Assembly (NCBI GenBank): GCA_049296795.1
Contig: JBAQTC010000029.1
Span: forward strand, 1 to 30,191
Direction: 5' to 3'
Length of the DNA stretch: 30,191 nucleotides
DNA from: CAXNKH01 sp049296795
GTDB lineage: Bacteria > Pseudomonadota > Gammaproteobacteria > Burkholderiales > Burkholderiaceae_C
Below are positions 1 through 7,286 of the stretch, one piece after another. Within the stretch, counting starts at the first letter, position 1, and the number at the start of each line of letters is the position of its first letter. The notes beneath the pieces were generated by a model. It did no database searches and was not told the origin of the DNA. It saw only the letters and a program-made list of their open reading frames with translations. Made by a program: the position numbers and the translations under genes.

Positions 1-51
1 ACAAGGAGGCCAGATAAAACCAGAGATTGAGTACACTTATCCACAGTTGCT

Positions 52-119
52 GGGTCAAAACTCAGCAACCCGCCCTGGCTCAGTATTGGATCGGCAGGGT
101 GGCTCAATATTCAATCGGC
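52..119. repeat. IS21-like terminal repeats (remnant)
   Basis: Two near-identical 19-base units, GGCTCAGTATTGGATCGGC at 77-95 and GGCTCAATATTCAATCGGC at 101-119, agree at 16 of 19 positions and are spaced 24 bases apart. A third, much weaker copy starts at 52 (GGGTCAAAACTCAGCAACC). Multiple short direct repeats near the ends are characteristic of IS21-family elements, and the wording resembles the region after istB in such elements. No istA or istB reading frame is inside the window, so this is either the very end of an element lying to the left or a solo remnant. Family assignment is from memory of the motif and is tentative. Confidence 0.4.
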
Positions 120-172
120 GCCAAGACTTTGTGCTTGAAAAGAATGGGCCAGGACAATCTATCCTATCCTAG

Positions 173-265
173 TACTACTGGGCCGACCTAGAAGAAATTC
201 AGATATTCGACACCCGGTGGATGTGGAAATACAATCACGATCGACCCAATATGGCCCTGGGTTGA
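173..265 (+). pseudogene. IS3-family transposase, C-terminal remnant
   Basis: Thirty codons followed by TGA encode a peptide whose second half reads RWMWKYNHDRPNMALG. That is the conserved C-terminal block of IS3-family OrfB (DDE) transposases, usually written as W-x-Y-N-x-x-R-P-N-M-A-L-G. An in-frame stop lies immediately upstream at 170-172, so none of the catalytic core remains. The usual G-(I/F)-T-P-x-x-K/R-L tail after ALG is also missing. It is a dead fragment, evidence of old IS activity at the edge of the purine catabolic cluster. Confidence 0.65.
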
Positions 266-558
266 CTTTGACAGTTTTGGTGTCATATTTGGACACAACG
301 AAACTGAACAATTACCATCTTAGGCGGATCACTGGAAGACGTTCTTGGACTACGTGGTGCAGAGAATAATCCGCCAGCTGACACCGTGGCATCCGCCAGA
401 TCAGGTTGCGATGACCGGGCACGATTGCCAGAACGATCGGTCACGGCCACCAGAATACGCACTGCGCAAATTACGGTAGATCTTCGACGTAAATCCGACC
501 AACTCCGCCTCGGTGAGCTGGGTGATGAGCTGAAAGTGAATTATTCAGGGACGACTCT
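266..558. other. gene-free stretch, nothing recognised
   Basis: Between the transposase remnant and the end of the M20 hydrolase gene there is no reading frame with recognisable protein similarity on either strand. A plus-strand open frame over 386-688 runs antisense into the M20 gene and looks like chance. No convincing terminator follows the M20 stop codon. The stretch is probably further IS debris. Confidence 0.4.
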
Positions 559-1818
559 TTATGACGTGGTTAAGTCCAGCAAGGTTCGCGCGATAACCTT
601 GGTCGCGCGACGAAGATCCTCGAGGTCCAGACGTTCATCTGCCCGTTTTGCATGTGACTTAAGTACGGTACGCGGTCCCGCGCCATAAATAACGCCCGGA
701 ATGCCGCGCTCAACATAGAGGCGAACGTCGGTATAAAGGGGGGTCCCCAAGTCAGGGATTGCTTCACCAAATACCGCTTTACCGTGCATTTGAATAGCTG
801 CTACCAGGGGTTGGTTGCCCGCCAACGGTTTCATGGCGCGCGACAGCAACAAACGACGAACGTCCACGCTGATTTCACGACCACCCCGCGGGGGCTTAAA
901 GCTGGCAGCGGCATGTTCAATGGTTTGACGCAACGATGCTTCAACCACTGCTGGGTCTTCCTCAGGGATCATGCGGCGATCGACCTTAAACGTTACAGAT
1001 CCGGGGATGACGTTGGTATTGGTTCCACCAACAATTTGTCCCACGTTAAGGTAGGGGTGGGTGATACCTGCGACATCAGAGCTGACCTTTAAGTAATCTG
1101 CGTTAAGCGCGTAAAGTGCATTCAAAATATGCACGGCCGCTTGCAATGCATCTGTGCCACTATCAGGAATGGCCGCATGCGCCATGTCACCATGCACGGT
1201 GACTTCCAACTGCAGGCAACCGTTGTGCGCCACGATAACTTGGTAGCTGAAACCCGCAGCGATCATCAAGTCTGGCTTGGTTAAGCCCTTGTTGAGCAGC
1301 CAGTCTGGACCGACAATGCCTCCGTACTCTTCATCGTAGGTGAAGTGCAGCTCCACACTGCCGGAGAGTTTCGTACCCAAAGACTCGAGGGCTCGCACGG
1401 CAAATGCGAAGGTCGCCATGTCACACTTGCTCACCGCTGTCGCTCGGCCGTACATTTTGCCGTCGATAATTTCACCGCCGTAAGGGTCATGCGTCCAGCC
1501 TTCGCCCGGTGGAACCACGTCACCGTGCGCATTCAGTGCAATGGTCTTTCCCTCGCCATATTTCCTGCGCACGATCAGGTTGGTGATGGTTTCCAGCCCC
1601 GCCGCGATGACCTCCTCCTGAGGTACCACGTGTTTTTCCGCCTTCAACCCCATGGCTTCAAGCAACTCTGCGGTGCGCTCAGCGTGAGGGGCGTTGTTGC
1701 CAGGCGGCGTGTCACTGGGTACCCGCACAAGCTCCTGAAGAAATTTCACTTCTTCATCAAAGTGGGCATCCACCCAAGCGTCGATAGCGTTGTAATTTAA
1801 GTTTGAGTTTGAGATCAT
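559..1818 (-). CDS. M20 family metallohydrolase (ArgE/DapE-like)
   Basis: A 419-residue zinc-dependent amidohydrolase/deacylase of the M20 (ArgE/DapE/ACY1/CPG2) family, probably cytoplasmic. Metal and catalytic motifs are visible: H98-x-D100 in NAHGD, D133 in the segment GRATAVSKCDMA, the acidic pair E163-E164 in TYDEEYGG, and H389 in SHAKRADE near the C-terminus. The dimerisation/lid domain lies at roughly residues 195-310. The bridging-aspartate region (AVSKCDMA) differs from the common DMKGG form. The ATG overlaps the stop of uraD::allC in an ATGA, so it is the last, translationally coupled gene of the allantoin operon. Substrate unknown; the operon position suggests a ureido or carbamoyl compound made after allantoate. 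This is inference, and a peptidase or deacylase role is equally open. Confidence 0.85.
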   Translation of the reverse strand: MISNSNLNYNAIDAWVDAHFDEEVKFLQELVRVPSDTPPGNNAPHAERTAELLEAMGLKAEKHVVPQEEVIAAGLETITNLIVRRKYGEGKTIALNAHGDVVPPGEGWTHDPYGGEIIDGKMYGRATAVSKCDMATFAFAVRALESLGTKLSGSVELHFTYDEEYGGIVGPDWLLNKGLTKPDLMIAAGFSYQVIVAHNGCLQLEVTVHGDMAHAAIPDSGTDALQAAVHILNALYALNADYLKVSSDVAGITHPYLNVGQIVGGTNTNVIPGSVTFKVDRRMIPEEDPAVVEASLRQTIEHAAASFKPPRGGREISVDVRRLLLSRAMKPLAGNQPLVAAIQMHGKAVFGEAIPDLGTPLYTDVRLYVERGIPGVIYGAGPRTVLKSHAKRADERLDLEDLRRATKVIARTLLDLTTS

Positions 1819-3590
1819 GAAAGCTCCGTTGCAAGTTGCTCCAGCAGGTTAAGGAATGCGCGAACGCATAAATCGGTATCGTTGTTGGTGATAGATTCGA
1901 GTGGGTTGTGGCTGATGCCAGCGTTCAGTCCCCGCATGAAAAGCATCGCTTGGGGCATGATTTCATGCATCTTCATGGCGTCGTGTCCGGCGCCGCTAGG
2001 CATCTGGAAAACAGGTAGCCCCAAGGCCTGCACCGCAGTTTCCCAGCGTGCTTGCCAATCCGGGGCGCTGGGCGCTGCCGCTGCGCGCATGGTCTCCTCC
2101 AGCTCGTATGACAGGCCACGGCGCTCGCAGATATTTCTCAATTCACCTTGAATGTCGGTGGCGCACGCATCCATCACGTCATTGGTCGTGGCCCGGATGT
2201 CCAGGCTGAAGTTGCACCGACCCGGGATGACGTTGGTAGAGCCATTGGGCACTTCGAGCATGCCGACAGTAGCAACGAGATCAGGCACGGCTACCCCACG
2301 TTTCTCGACATACAACGTCAGCTCTGCCGCCGCCGCCGCCGCATCGCGACGGCGATCCATGGGGGTGGTGCCAGCGTGGCTGGCAACACCCCTTATTGAG
2401 CCGGCGAATCGAACGCTTCCGTTGATGGACGTCACCACGCCCAGCAGCAGATCCAGTTCGTTAAGAACCGGGCCCTGTTCAATATGGACCTCGACAAACC
2501 CCAAGTACTTGCTGGCGTCGCGCTTCAGTTTGGCAATGTCATCAGGACACAGGCCGGCGTGCTGCATGGCCTCACGCATCGAAATGCCGCAAGAGTCTTT
2601 CTGATCAAGCCAGGCTGTGTTGAAAGTACCTGTTAACGCGCCGGACCCCAGGAAGACCGCCTTGTAGCGCTGCCCTTCTTCTTCGGAGAATCCGACGACC
2701 TCAATCCCATAGGGAAGTCGACGCCCCTGGCGATGCAATTCGCGCACACAGGCCATAGGGACAAAAATGCCCAATCGGCCGTCGTATTTGCCACCGTTTC
2801 GCACCGTGTCGTAGTGCGATCCGGTCAGCAATCGTTTGGCACCGGGATCGGTGCCGTGATAAACCCCCACCACGTTGCCTACCGCATCGATCTCCGTAGA
2901 GTCAAAGCCACAGTTCGTCAGCATCCAGTGCGCCAGACGTTGTGCGCAAGCCCGATGCGCGTCAGTCAGGTAGGTCACGGTCAACTCGCCCCGCTCTGCA
3001 AAACCGGGGTCACTGAGGCTGGACAACCGTTCGGCCCAGTCCCACACGTCGTTGCCCAGTTCTGGAACGTGATTGAACTTGTCGTCGAGCCGGATTTCAG
3101 CGATCCGGTGGATATTGCGCAGGCACTCTGCGAGTTCAAAATCAGGGTGATTCCCCAGCCGTCTTTCGAACGTGGCGATGATCTCGGCTTTGCTGAGGCC
3201 TGTGCCGCGCGGGCCGCGTACTGCCAGAATGAAGGGGAAGCAAAACTTGGTGTTGTAGTCGGCATTCAGACGCTGAATACGCACAAACTCCTCGGGCGTG
3301 CAATCAGTCAGGCCTGCTTTGCCTTGCTCATTGGTTGATTCCGCGGTCAGGGTCTTGGACACCATGGCTTTGCCGGCCAATTCCGGGTGGGCGCGGATTA
3401 GGCCGAGCTGTGCTTCGCGGTCAGCGTCTCTCACCACCTCCACCAGTGCGCGTTTGAGTTGCGCCAGACTAAGAAAAGGCTTTTTCGCGAACGCCTGCTC
3501 GGCGATCCAGGGGGAGTGTTCGTAGGTGCCATCCAGCAAATTGACAAATTCGCTCGTCTCCGCGGCGTTGAGTTCGATGAAGGTGGTCAT
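1815..3590 (-). CDS. UraD (OHCU decarboxylase)-AllC (allantoate amidohydrolase) fusion
   Basis: One polypeptide carries two purine-catabolic enzymes. Numbered from the upstream ATG at 3602, residues about 8-170 are OHCU decarboxylase (UraD), which converts 2-oxo-4-hydroxy-4-carboxy-5-ureidoimidazoline to S-allantoin. Visible there are the catalytic H72 in RAHPELAG and the STNEQ segment with E92. Residues about 180-595 are an M20-type allantoate amidohydrolase (AllC) with metal ligands H263-x-D265 (GSHYD), D274 (KYDGR), the SEEEG acidic motif at 306-310, H373 (VEVHIEQG), H409 (ASHAGTTP) and H565 (ISHNPLE). I chose the second ATG (3590, starting MTTFIEL) because it overlaps the puuE stop in an ATGA, as at the next junction; the alternative at 3602 adds MGQQ. 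Bifunctional proteins of this type are known (NCBI family PRK13590), so the fusion itself is not new. Confidence 0.93.
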   Translation of the reverse strand: MTTFIELNAAETSEFVNLLDGTYEHSPWIAEQAFAKKPFLSLAQLKRALVEVVRDADREAQLGLIRAHPELAGKAMVSKTLTAESTNEQGKAGLTDCTPEEFVRIQRLNADYNTKFCFPFILAVRGPRGTGLSKAEIIATFERRLGNHPDFELAECLRNIHRIAEIRLDDKFNHVPELGNDVWDWAERLSSLSDPGFAERGELTVTYLTDAHRACAQRLAHWMLTNCGFDSTEIDAVGNVVGVYHGTDPGAKRLLTGSHYDTVRNGGKYDGRLGIFVPMACVRELHRQGRRLPYGIEVVGFSEEEGQRYKAVFLGSGALTGTFNTAWLDQKDSCGISMREAMQHAGLCPDDIAKLKRDASKYLGFVEVHIEQGPVLNELDLLLGVVTSINGSVRFAGSIRGVASHAGTTPMDRRRDAAAAAAELTLYVEKRGVAVPDLVATVGMLEVPNGSTNVIPGRCNFSLDIRATTNDVMDACATDIQGELRNICERRGLSYELEETMRAAAAPSAPDWQARWETAVQALGLPVFQMPSGAGHDAMKMHEIMPQAMLFMRGLNAGISHNPLESITNNDTDLCVRAFLNLLEQLATELS

Positions 3591-4537
3591 TTGTTGTCCC
3601 ATGCAAATGCGTTGTCGGAGCTATAGGGGTGTTCTGCTTTCCAATGACGTGCAATGTCGATACGCCGCGTCACCCAAACCTGGTCGTGCTGTTCGATGTG
3701 GTCCAGAAAACGTTGGAGACTTCGCAAGCGTCCAGGTCGACCCAGCAAGCGGCAGTGCATACCGATACTCATCATCGATGGGTGTTCTTCACCCTGCGCG
3801 TACTGCACGTCAAACGCATCGCGCAGATATTCAAAAAATTCGTCGCCGTGAGAAAATCCCTGGGGCAGTGCAAAACGCATGTCGTTGCAATCGAGTGTGT
3901 ATGGCACGACCAGGTGGGGAGCGGCGACACCATCTGATTTCTGCACCGTCATCCAGAAGGGTAAATCATCACCGTAGTAGTCGCTGTCGTACTCGAAGCC
4001 GCCAAAGTCCGCGACCAACCGGCGGGTATTGATGCTGTCCCGTCCGGTGTACCAGCCTAGGGCGCGCTGGCCAGTCAGGAGTTGAATTGCTTCCATCCCT
4101 TGCACCATGTGTGCTCGCTCGGTCGCTTCGTCAACGGACTGGTAGTTGATCCATCGATGACCATGGCAGGCAATTTCATGGCCCAGTTCAACGAACGCAT
4201 CGGTCACGTCCGGGTTTCGTTCCAGCGCCATGCCAACACCGAACACGGTCAAAGGCAGCTGGCGTTTTTCGAACTCGCGAAGCAGGTTCCAGACGCCAAC
4301 CCGGGAGCCGTATTCATAAATGCTCTCCATGCTGAGGTGACGTGCAGGGAATGCGGGTGGATTGAACATCTCAGACAGGAATTGCTCGCTACCAGGATCG
4401 CCATGGAGGACGGCATTTTCCCCACCCTCCTCAAAATTGAGGACGAACTGTACGGCCACTCGGGCGCGCCCTGGCCAGTTTGCATGGGGCGGATTCCGGC
4501 CGTAACCTTTCAAGTCGCGGGGATAGTTAGATTTCAT
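3587..4537 (-). CDS. puuE: allantoinase PuuE (polysaccharide-deacetylase-like)
   Basis: A 316-residue cytoplasmic allantoinase of the PuuE type, hydrolysing allantoin to allantoate. It belongs to the carbohydrate esterase 4/polysaccharide deacetylase fold and is unrelated to the amidohydrolase AllB. The N-terminal opening (MKSNYPRDLKGYGRNPP), the VLNFEEGGEN segment and the HGHRW motif (H125, H127) are characteristic of PuuE; the Pseudomonas enzyme was reported as metal-independent. The ATG sits 5 bases after the gntR stop and has no obvious Shine-Dalgarno sequence, so translation is probably coupled. Its stop overlaps the start of uraD::allC. Its product is the substrate of the AllC half of that fusion. 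Confidence 0.95.
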   Translation of the reverse strand: MKSNYPRDLKGYGRNPPHANWPGRARVAVQFVLNFEEGGENAVLHGDPGSEQFLSEMFNPPAFPARHLSMESIYEYGSRVGVWNLLREFEKRQLPLTVFGVGMALERNPDVTDAFVELGHEIACHGHRWINYQSVDEATERAHMVQGMEAIQLLTGQRALGWYTGRDSINTRRLVADFGGFEYDSDYYGDDLPFWMTVQKSDGVAAPHLVVPYTLDCNDMRFALPQGFSHGDEFFEYLRDAFDVQYAQGEEHPSMMSIGMHCRLLGRPGRLRSLQRFLDHIEQHDQVWVTRRIDIARHWKAEHPYSSDNAFAWDNK

Positions 4538-4542
4538 GGTGT

Positions 4543-5307
4543 TTAGACTCGCAGAACTTGTGAAAGATCGGGCGCAAAGGGGTCGAGTCTCAAGGTCGTC
4601 TCGAGGTGGTCGAGGTGCTCAATCGTCAGGCGAATGGCCGTTTTGACGTCCCGCGCTTCAAAAGCATTCACGATCGCCACATGTTCTTCCTGTGATTCGG
4701 TGGCGGAAAGCGTTGACTGGTACATCAAGGCGATTAACGACGAACGAGTCAACAACTCCGACAACATCTTGGTCAGCACTGTGTTGCCTAGCATCATGGA
4801 CAGCACAACATGAAAATCGGCTAACAGCTGAGTACGCCCCGTCACATTGGGGTTGGACAAAGCCGCTTTTTCGGCGCGAAGGTGGGCGCGAAGTTCGGTA
4901 ATCTGCGCATCGGTAACCATTGGGCAAAGTCTGCGGGTCATGTCAGTCTCGAGCACACGCCGAACTTCAAACACTTCACGGGCCTCTTCAACAGAAGGCA
5001 TGGCGACAAAAGCGCCGCGGGACGGTTCCAGCACGACCAACTGATCGCGGCTGAGTTGATTGAGCGCTTGTCGAACCAAGGTACGCGACACCTTGAAGAG
5101 GTCCGCAATTTTTTGCTCAGACAGTTTGGTGCCAGGACGCAATTTCCGCTCGGCAATGGCTGTTGTGATGGATGCGACGATGCGTTGCGTGTTGCTCACA
5201 GGTGCGGGAGCTCGCAGACTTATCTCTTTCGCATTGGATCGACCAGCGGGCCCACTTGGCTTTGTTGTATCGACTGCCTTCAATTTCGTAATGTTGGATG
5301 CCATCAT
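4543..5307 (-). CDS. GntR-family (FCD) transcriptional regulator of purine catabolism
   Basis: A 254-residue FadR-subfamily GntR regulator. A winged helix-turn-helix (about residues 40-105, including KLSEQKIADLFKVSRTLVRQ) is followed by an FCD ligand-binding domain. Putative metal-ligand histidines are visible in the DFHVVL, EEHVAIV and EHLDHLE segments. The open frame extends to a TTG at 5331, but tandem ATGs at 5307 and 5304 follow a GGA and are better starts. It is the first gene of the allantoin operon and is divergent from hiuH. The 153-base divergent region contains TTGTATACACTTTATC, repeated almost exactly before puuD, so it is likely a local repressor responding to a purine-breakdown intermediate. 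The effector cannot be read from sequence. Confidence 0.88.
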   Translation of the reverse strand: MMASNITKLKAVDTTKPSGPAGRSNAKEISLRAPAPVSNTQRIVASITTAIAERKLRPGTKLSEQKIADLFKVSRTLVRQALNQLSRDQLVVLEPSRGAFVAMPSVEEAREVFEVRRVLETDMTRRLCPMVTDAQITELRAHLRAEKAALSNPNVTGRTQLLADFHVVLSMMLGNTVLTKMLSELLTRSSLIALMYQSTLSATESQEEHVAIVNAFEARDVKTAIRLTIEHLDHLETTLRLDPFAPDLSQVLRV

Positions 5308-5343
5308 GAATCCAGATAAATATATTGCCAATTGTGAACATTA

Positions 5344-5359
5344 TTGTATACACTTTATC
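5344..5359. promoter_or_regulatory. putative GntR operator, gntR/hiuH divergent region
   Basis: TTGTATACACTTTATC lies in the divergent region and matches TTGTATACAATTTATC at 5883-5898 at 15 of 16 positions. It contains the palindrome GTATAC and is embedded in a wider dyad, TTGTGA (5332-5337) with TCACAA (5358-5363). It lies 37 bases upstream of the gntR ATG, where bound protein could block both promoters. The operator role is inferred from position and repetition. Confidence 0.5.
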
Positions 5360-5460
5360 ACAAGTTGATGCAGACAGGTGTATGCCCTGTATGTTGGGGC
5401 GTACACAGTCATTCAGAGCGCACTCTTCGTAAATCTAGACATCTCACAGGAGAAATTTCA

Positions 5461-5817
5461 ATGGGACATTTAAGTACGCACGTTCTCGACACCACGAATG
5501 GTTGCCCCGCTGTAGGTATGGCCGTAAAGCTTCAACGCAGAAACGGCAGCGACTTCGAAACAATTGCAGATTTCGATCTGAATGTAGATGGCCGCTACGA
5601 GGGGGGAGCGTTGTTGGATGGGACATCTATCGCCGCTGGGTGTTATCGATTGGTGTTTTCAGTGGCTCCTTACTTTAAGGCACGGGGTATTGAGTTACCT
5701 GATCCACCCTTCATCAATGATGTGTTGCTGGATTTCGGGATAGCAAATCCCACCGACCGTTATCACGTTCCACTTCTCGTAAGTCCCTGGGCGTACTCCA
5801 CGTATCGCGGCTCCTAG
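5461..5817 (+). CDS. hiuH: 5-hydroxyisourate hydrolase (transthyretin-like)
   Basis: A 118-residue 5-hydroxyisourate hydrolase, which opens the urate oxidation product 5-HIU to OHCU. Hallmarks are the N-terminal LSTHVLDTTNG (H7), R45 in DGRYEGG, H102 in RYHVPLLVSPW, and the C-terminal signature YRGS at 115-118. The length is normal for the bacterial family and there is no signal peptide. The open frame extends 39 codons further upstream, but the ATG at 5461 has AGGAGA at 5448-5453 with 7-base spacing and matches the family's N-terminus. It acts between PuuD, encoded next downstream, and UraD in the divergent operon. Confidence 0.97.
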   Translation: MGHLSTHVLDTTNGCPAVGMAVKLQRRNGSDFETIADFDLNVDGRYEGGALLDGTSIAAGCYRLVFSVAPYFKARGIELPDPPFINDVLLDFGIANPTDRYHVPLLVSPWAYSTYRGS

Positions 5818-5863
5818 CAGTAATCTCAAATCAAGTATTTTCGAACTCTAAGGGTATTCACTA

Positions 5864-5899
5864 AGATAAATTGTATTCTTACTTGTATACAATTTATCT
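5864..5899. promoter_or_regulatory. 13-bp perfect inverted repeat upstream of puuD (putative operator)
   Basis: AGATAAATTGTAT (5864-5876) and ATACAATTTATCT (5887-5899) are exact reverse complements separated by 10 bases. The right arm overlaps the palindrome TTGTATACAA (5883-5892) and the 16-base motif shared with the gntR promoter region. The AT-rich stem is not followed by a T-run on the plus strand, so an operator fits better than a terminator for hiuH. It sits in the 215-base gap between hiuH and puuD and probably controls puuD and the permease. Confidence 0.55.
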
Positions 5900-6032
5900 G
5901 TCGCCGCGGAGCACGATTGCGCTGGTCTAAACAAACCATATTCAATCGGTTGCGACATTCACACCTTACAGAGCCCGCTGTGGTGAGGTGAAGGCAGCAG
6001 ATTTTGCTACACTTCGCCTATGTGAGCTCTAA

Positions 6033-7238
6033 ATGGAAGCCTACTTGCTCGAAATGGCCAACTTGCTTTTGCGTTGGGTCCATGTAATCACTGCCATTGC
6101 CTGGATTGGTTCGTCGTTCTACTTTGTTTTTCTCGACAACAGCCTTACCAAACCAGAATCCGAGGACCTGGTAAATAAGGGTGTCGATGGTGAGCTCTGG
6201 GCGGTGCATGGTGGTGGTTTCTACCACCCTCAAAAATACCTAGTAGCGCCCAAGCAGATGCCCGAACATTTGCACTGGTTCTACTGGGAGAGTTACTCCA
6301 CCTGGCTTTCAGGTTTTGCCTTGTTCACGGTGTTGTACCTGTTCAATGCAGGAACTTTTTTGGTAGACAAGAGTGTCTATGACTGGGCACCCAACATGGC
6401 TATTGCTGCCGCTCTGGCTTTCCTGGTCTTCTGCTGGTTCGTCTATGACACGATCTGCCGGGCGTTTGGTCGAAAGAAGAACGGTGACCTCATCGTTGGC
6501 CTCACGCTGTTTGTATTCGTTGCCTTTGCATCCTGGTTGGCCTGTCATCTCTTTTCAGGCCGGGCTGCGTTTCTTTTGGTGGGCGCCATGCTCGCCACAT
6601 CCATGAGTGCTAACGTATTTGTCTGGATTATTCCAGGCCAGCGAAAGGTAGTTGCTCAGCTCAAGGCCGGTCAACCTGTTGATCCCATCTATGGGTGGCG
6701 TGCCAAGCAGCGCAGTGTGCACAACACTTACTTCACCTTGCCCGTCCTCTTTGCCATGTTGTCCAACCACTATGGCTGGTTGTATCAGCGCCCGAACAAT
6801 TGGTTGGTATTGGTCTTAATGATGCTGGCCGGAGCGCTGATTCGTCACAGCTTTGTTGCCCGTCACAAGGCCCTTGTACAGGGCAAGCGAGTGACCTGGG
6901 AATACGCCATCATCGGAGCGCTGGTCATTGCAGGGCTGACCCTTTGGCTGGCACCTTTACCACTCACGGCCAAACAAAAACTGGCCCAAGCAGCGCCAGT
7001 CACTTTTGGCCAGATCGATGCTGTCATTCAGCAGCGATGCGTGATGTGCCACAACTCTGATTTACAGGGCAAGGGCATTGCATTGCACACGCCCGAGCTC
7101 GTCAAAGAGCATGCCCAGAAGATTTACCAGCAAACGGCCGTTCTCAAACTCATGCCCATGAACAACGCCACCCAGATTACTGAGGATGAGCGCTCCATGA
7201 TTAAAAAATGGTTTGAGTCTGGAACCCACTCGAACTGA
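6033..7238 (+). CDS. puuD: urate hydroxylase/oxidase PuuD, membrane protein with cytochrome c domain
   Basis: A 401-residue integral membrane urate oxidase of the PuuD type, which oxidises urate to 5-hydroxyisourate and passes electrons to the respiratory chain instead of making peroxide. About eight transmembrane helices are visible (near residues 10-34, 87-110, 121-141, 151-173, 178-200, 230-250, 256-276 and 290-310). A C-terminal cytochrome c domain follows, with haem motif C336-V-M-C339-H340; M374 or M376 (LKLMPMNN) is a likely axial ligand. The N-terminal WVHVITAIAWIGSSFYF is typical. No strong Shine-Dalgarno precedes the ATG. The family and its function are established; here it replaces the soluble cofactor-free uricase, which is absent from the window. 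Confidence 0.95.
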   Translation: MEAYLLEMANLLLRWVHVITAIAWIGSSFYFVFLDNSLTKPESEDLVNKGVDGELWAVHGGGFYHPQKYLVAPKQMPEHLHWFYWESYSTWLSGFALFTVLYLFNAGTFLVDKSVYDWAPNMAIAAALAFLVFCWFVYDTICRAFGRKKNGDLIVGLTLFVFVAFASWLACHLFSGRAAFLLVGAMLATSMSANVFVWIIPGQRKVVAQLKAGQPVDPIYGWRAKQRSVHNTYFTLPVLFAMLSNHYGWLYQRPNNWLVLVLMMLAGALIRHSFVARHKALVQGKRVTWEYAIIGALVIAGLTLWLAPLPLTAKQKLAQAAPVTFGQIDAVIQQRCVMCHNSDLQGKGIALHTPELVKEHAQKIYQQTAVLKLMPMNNATQITEDERSMIKKWFESGTHSN

Positions 7239-7286
7239 CTTAGCCCATCCCCACCCGTGTTATTACTATTTTTATAGGAGACAACC

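Noticed and set aside
386..688. 100-codon plus-strand open frame at the left end
   Set aside because: It runs antisense into the end of the M20 gene and its translation has no recognisable motif or hydrophobic pattern.
5344..5460. Upstream extension of the hiuH frame
   Set aside because: The family N-terminus and an AGGAGA site both point to 5461; the extension covers the operator region.
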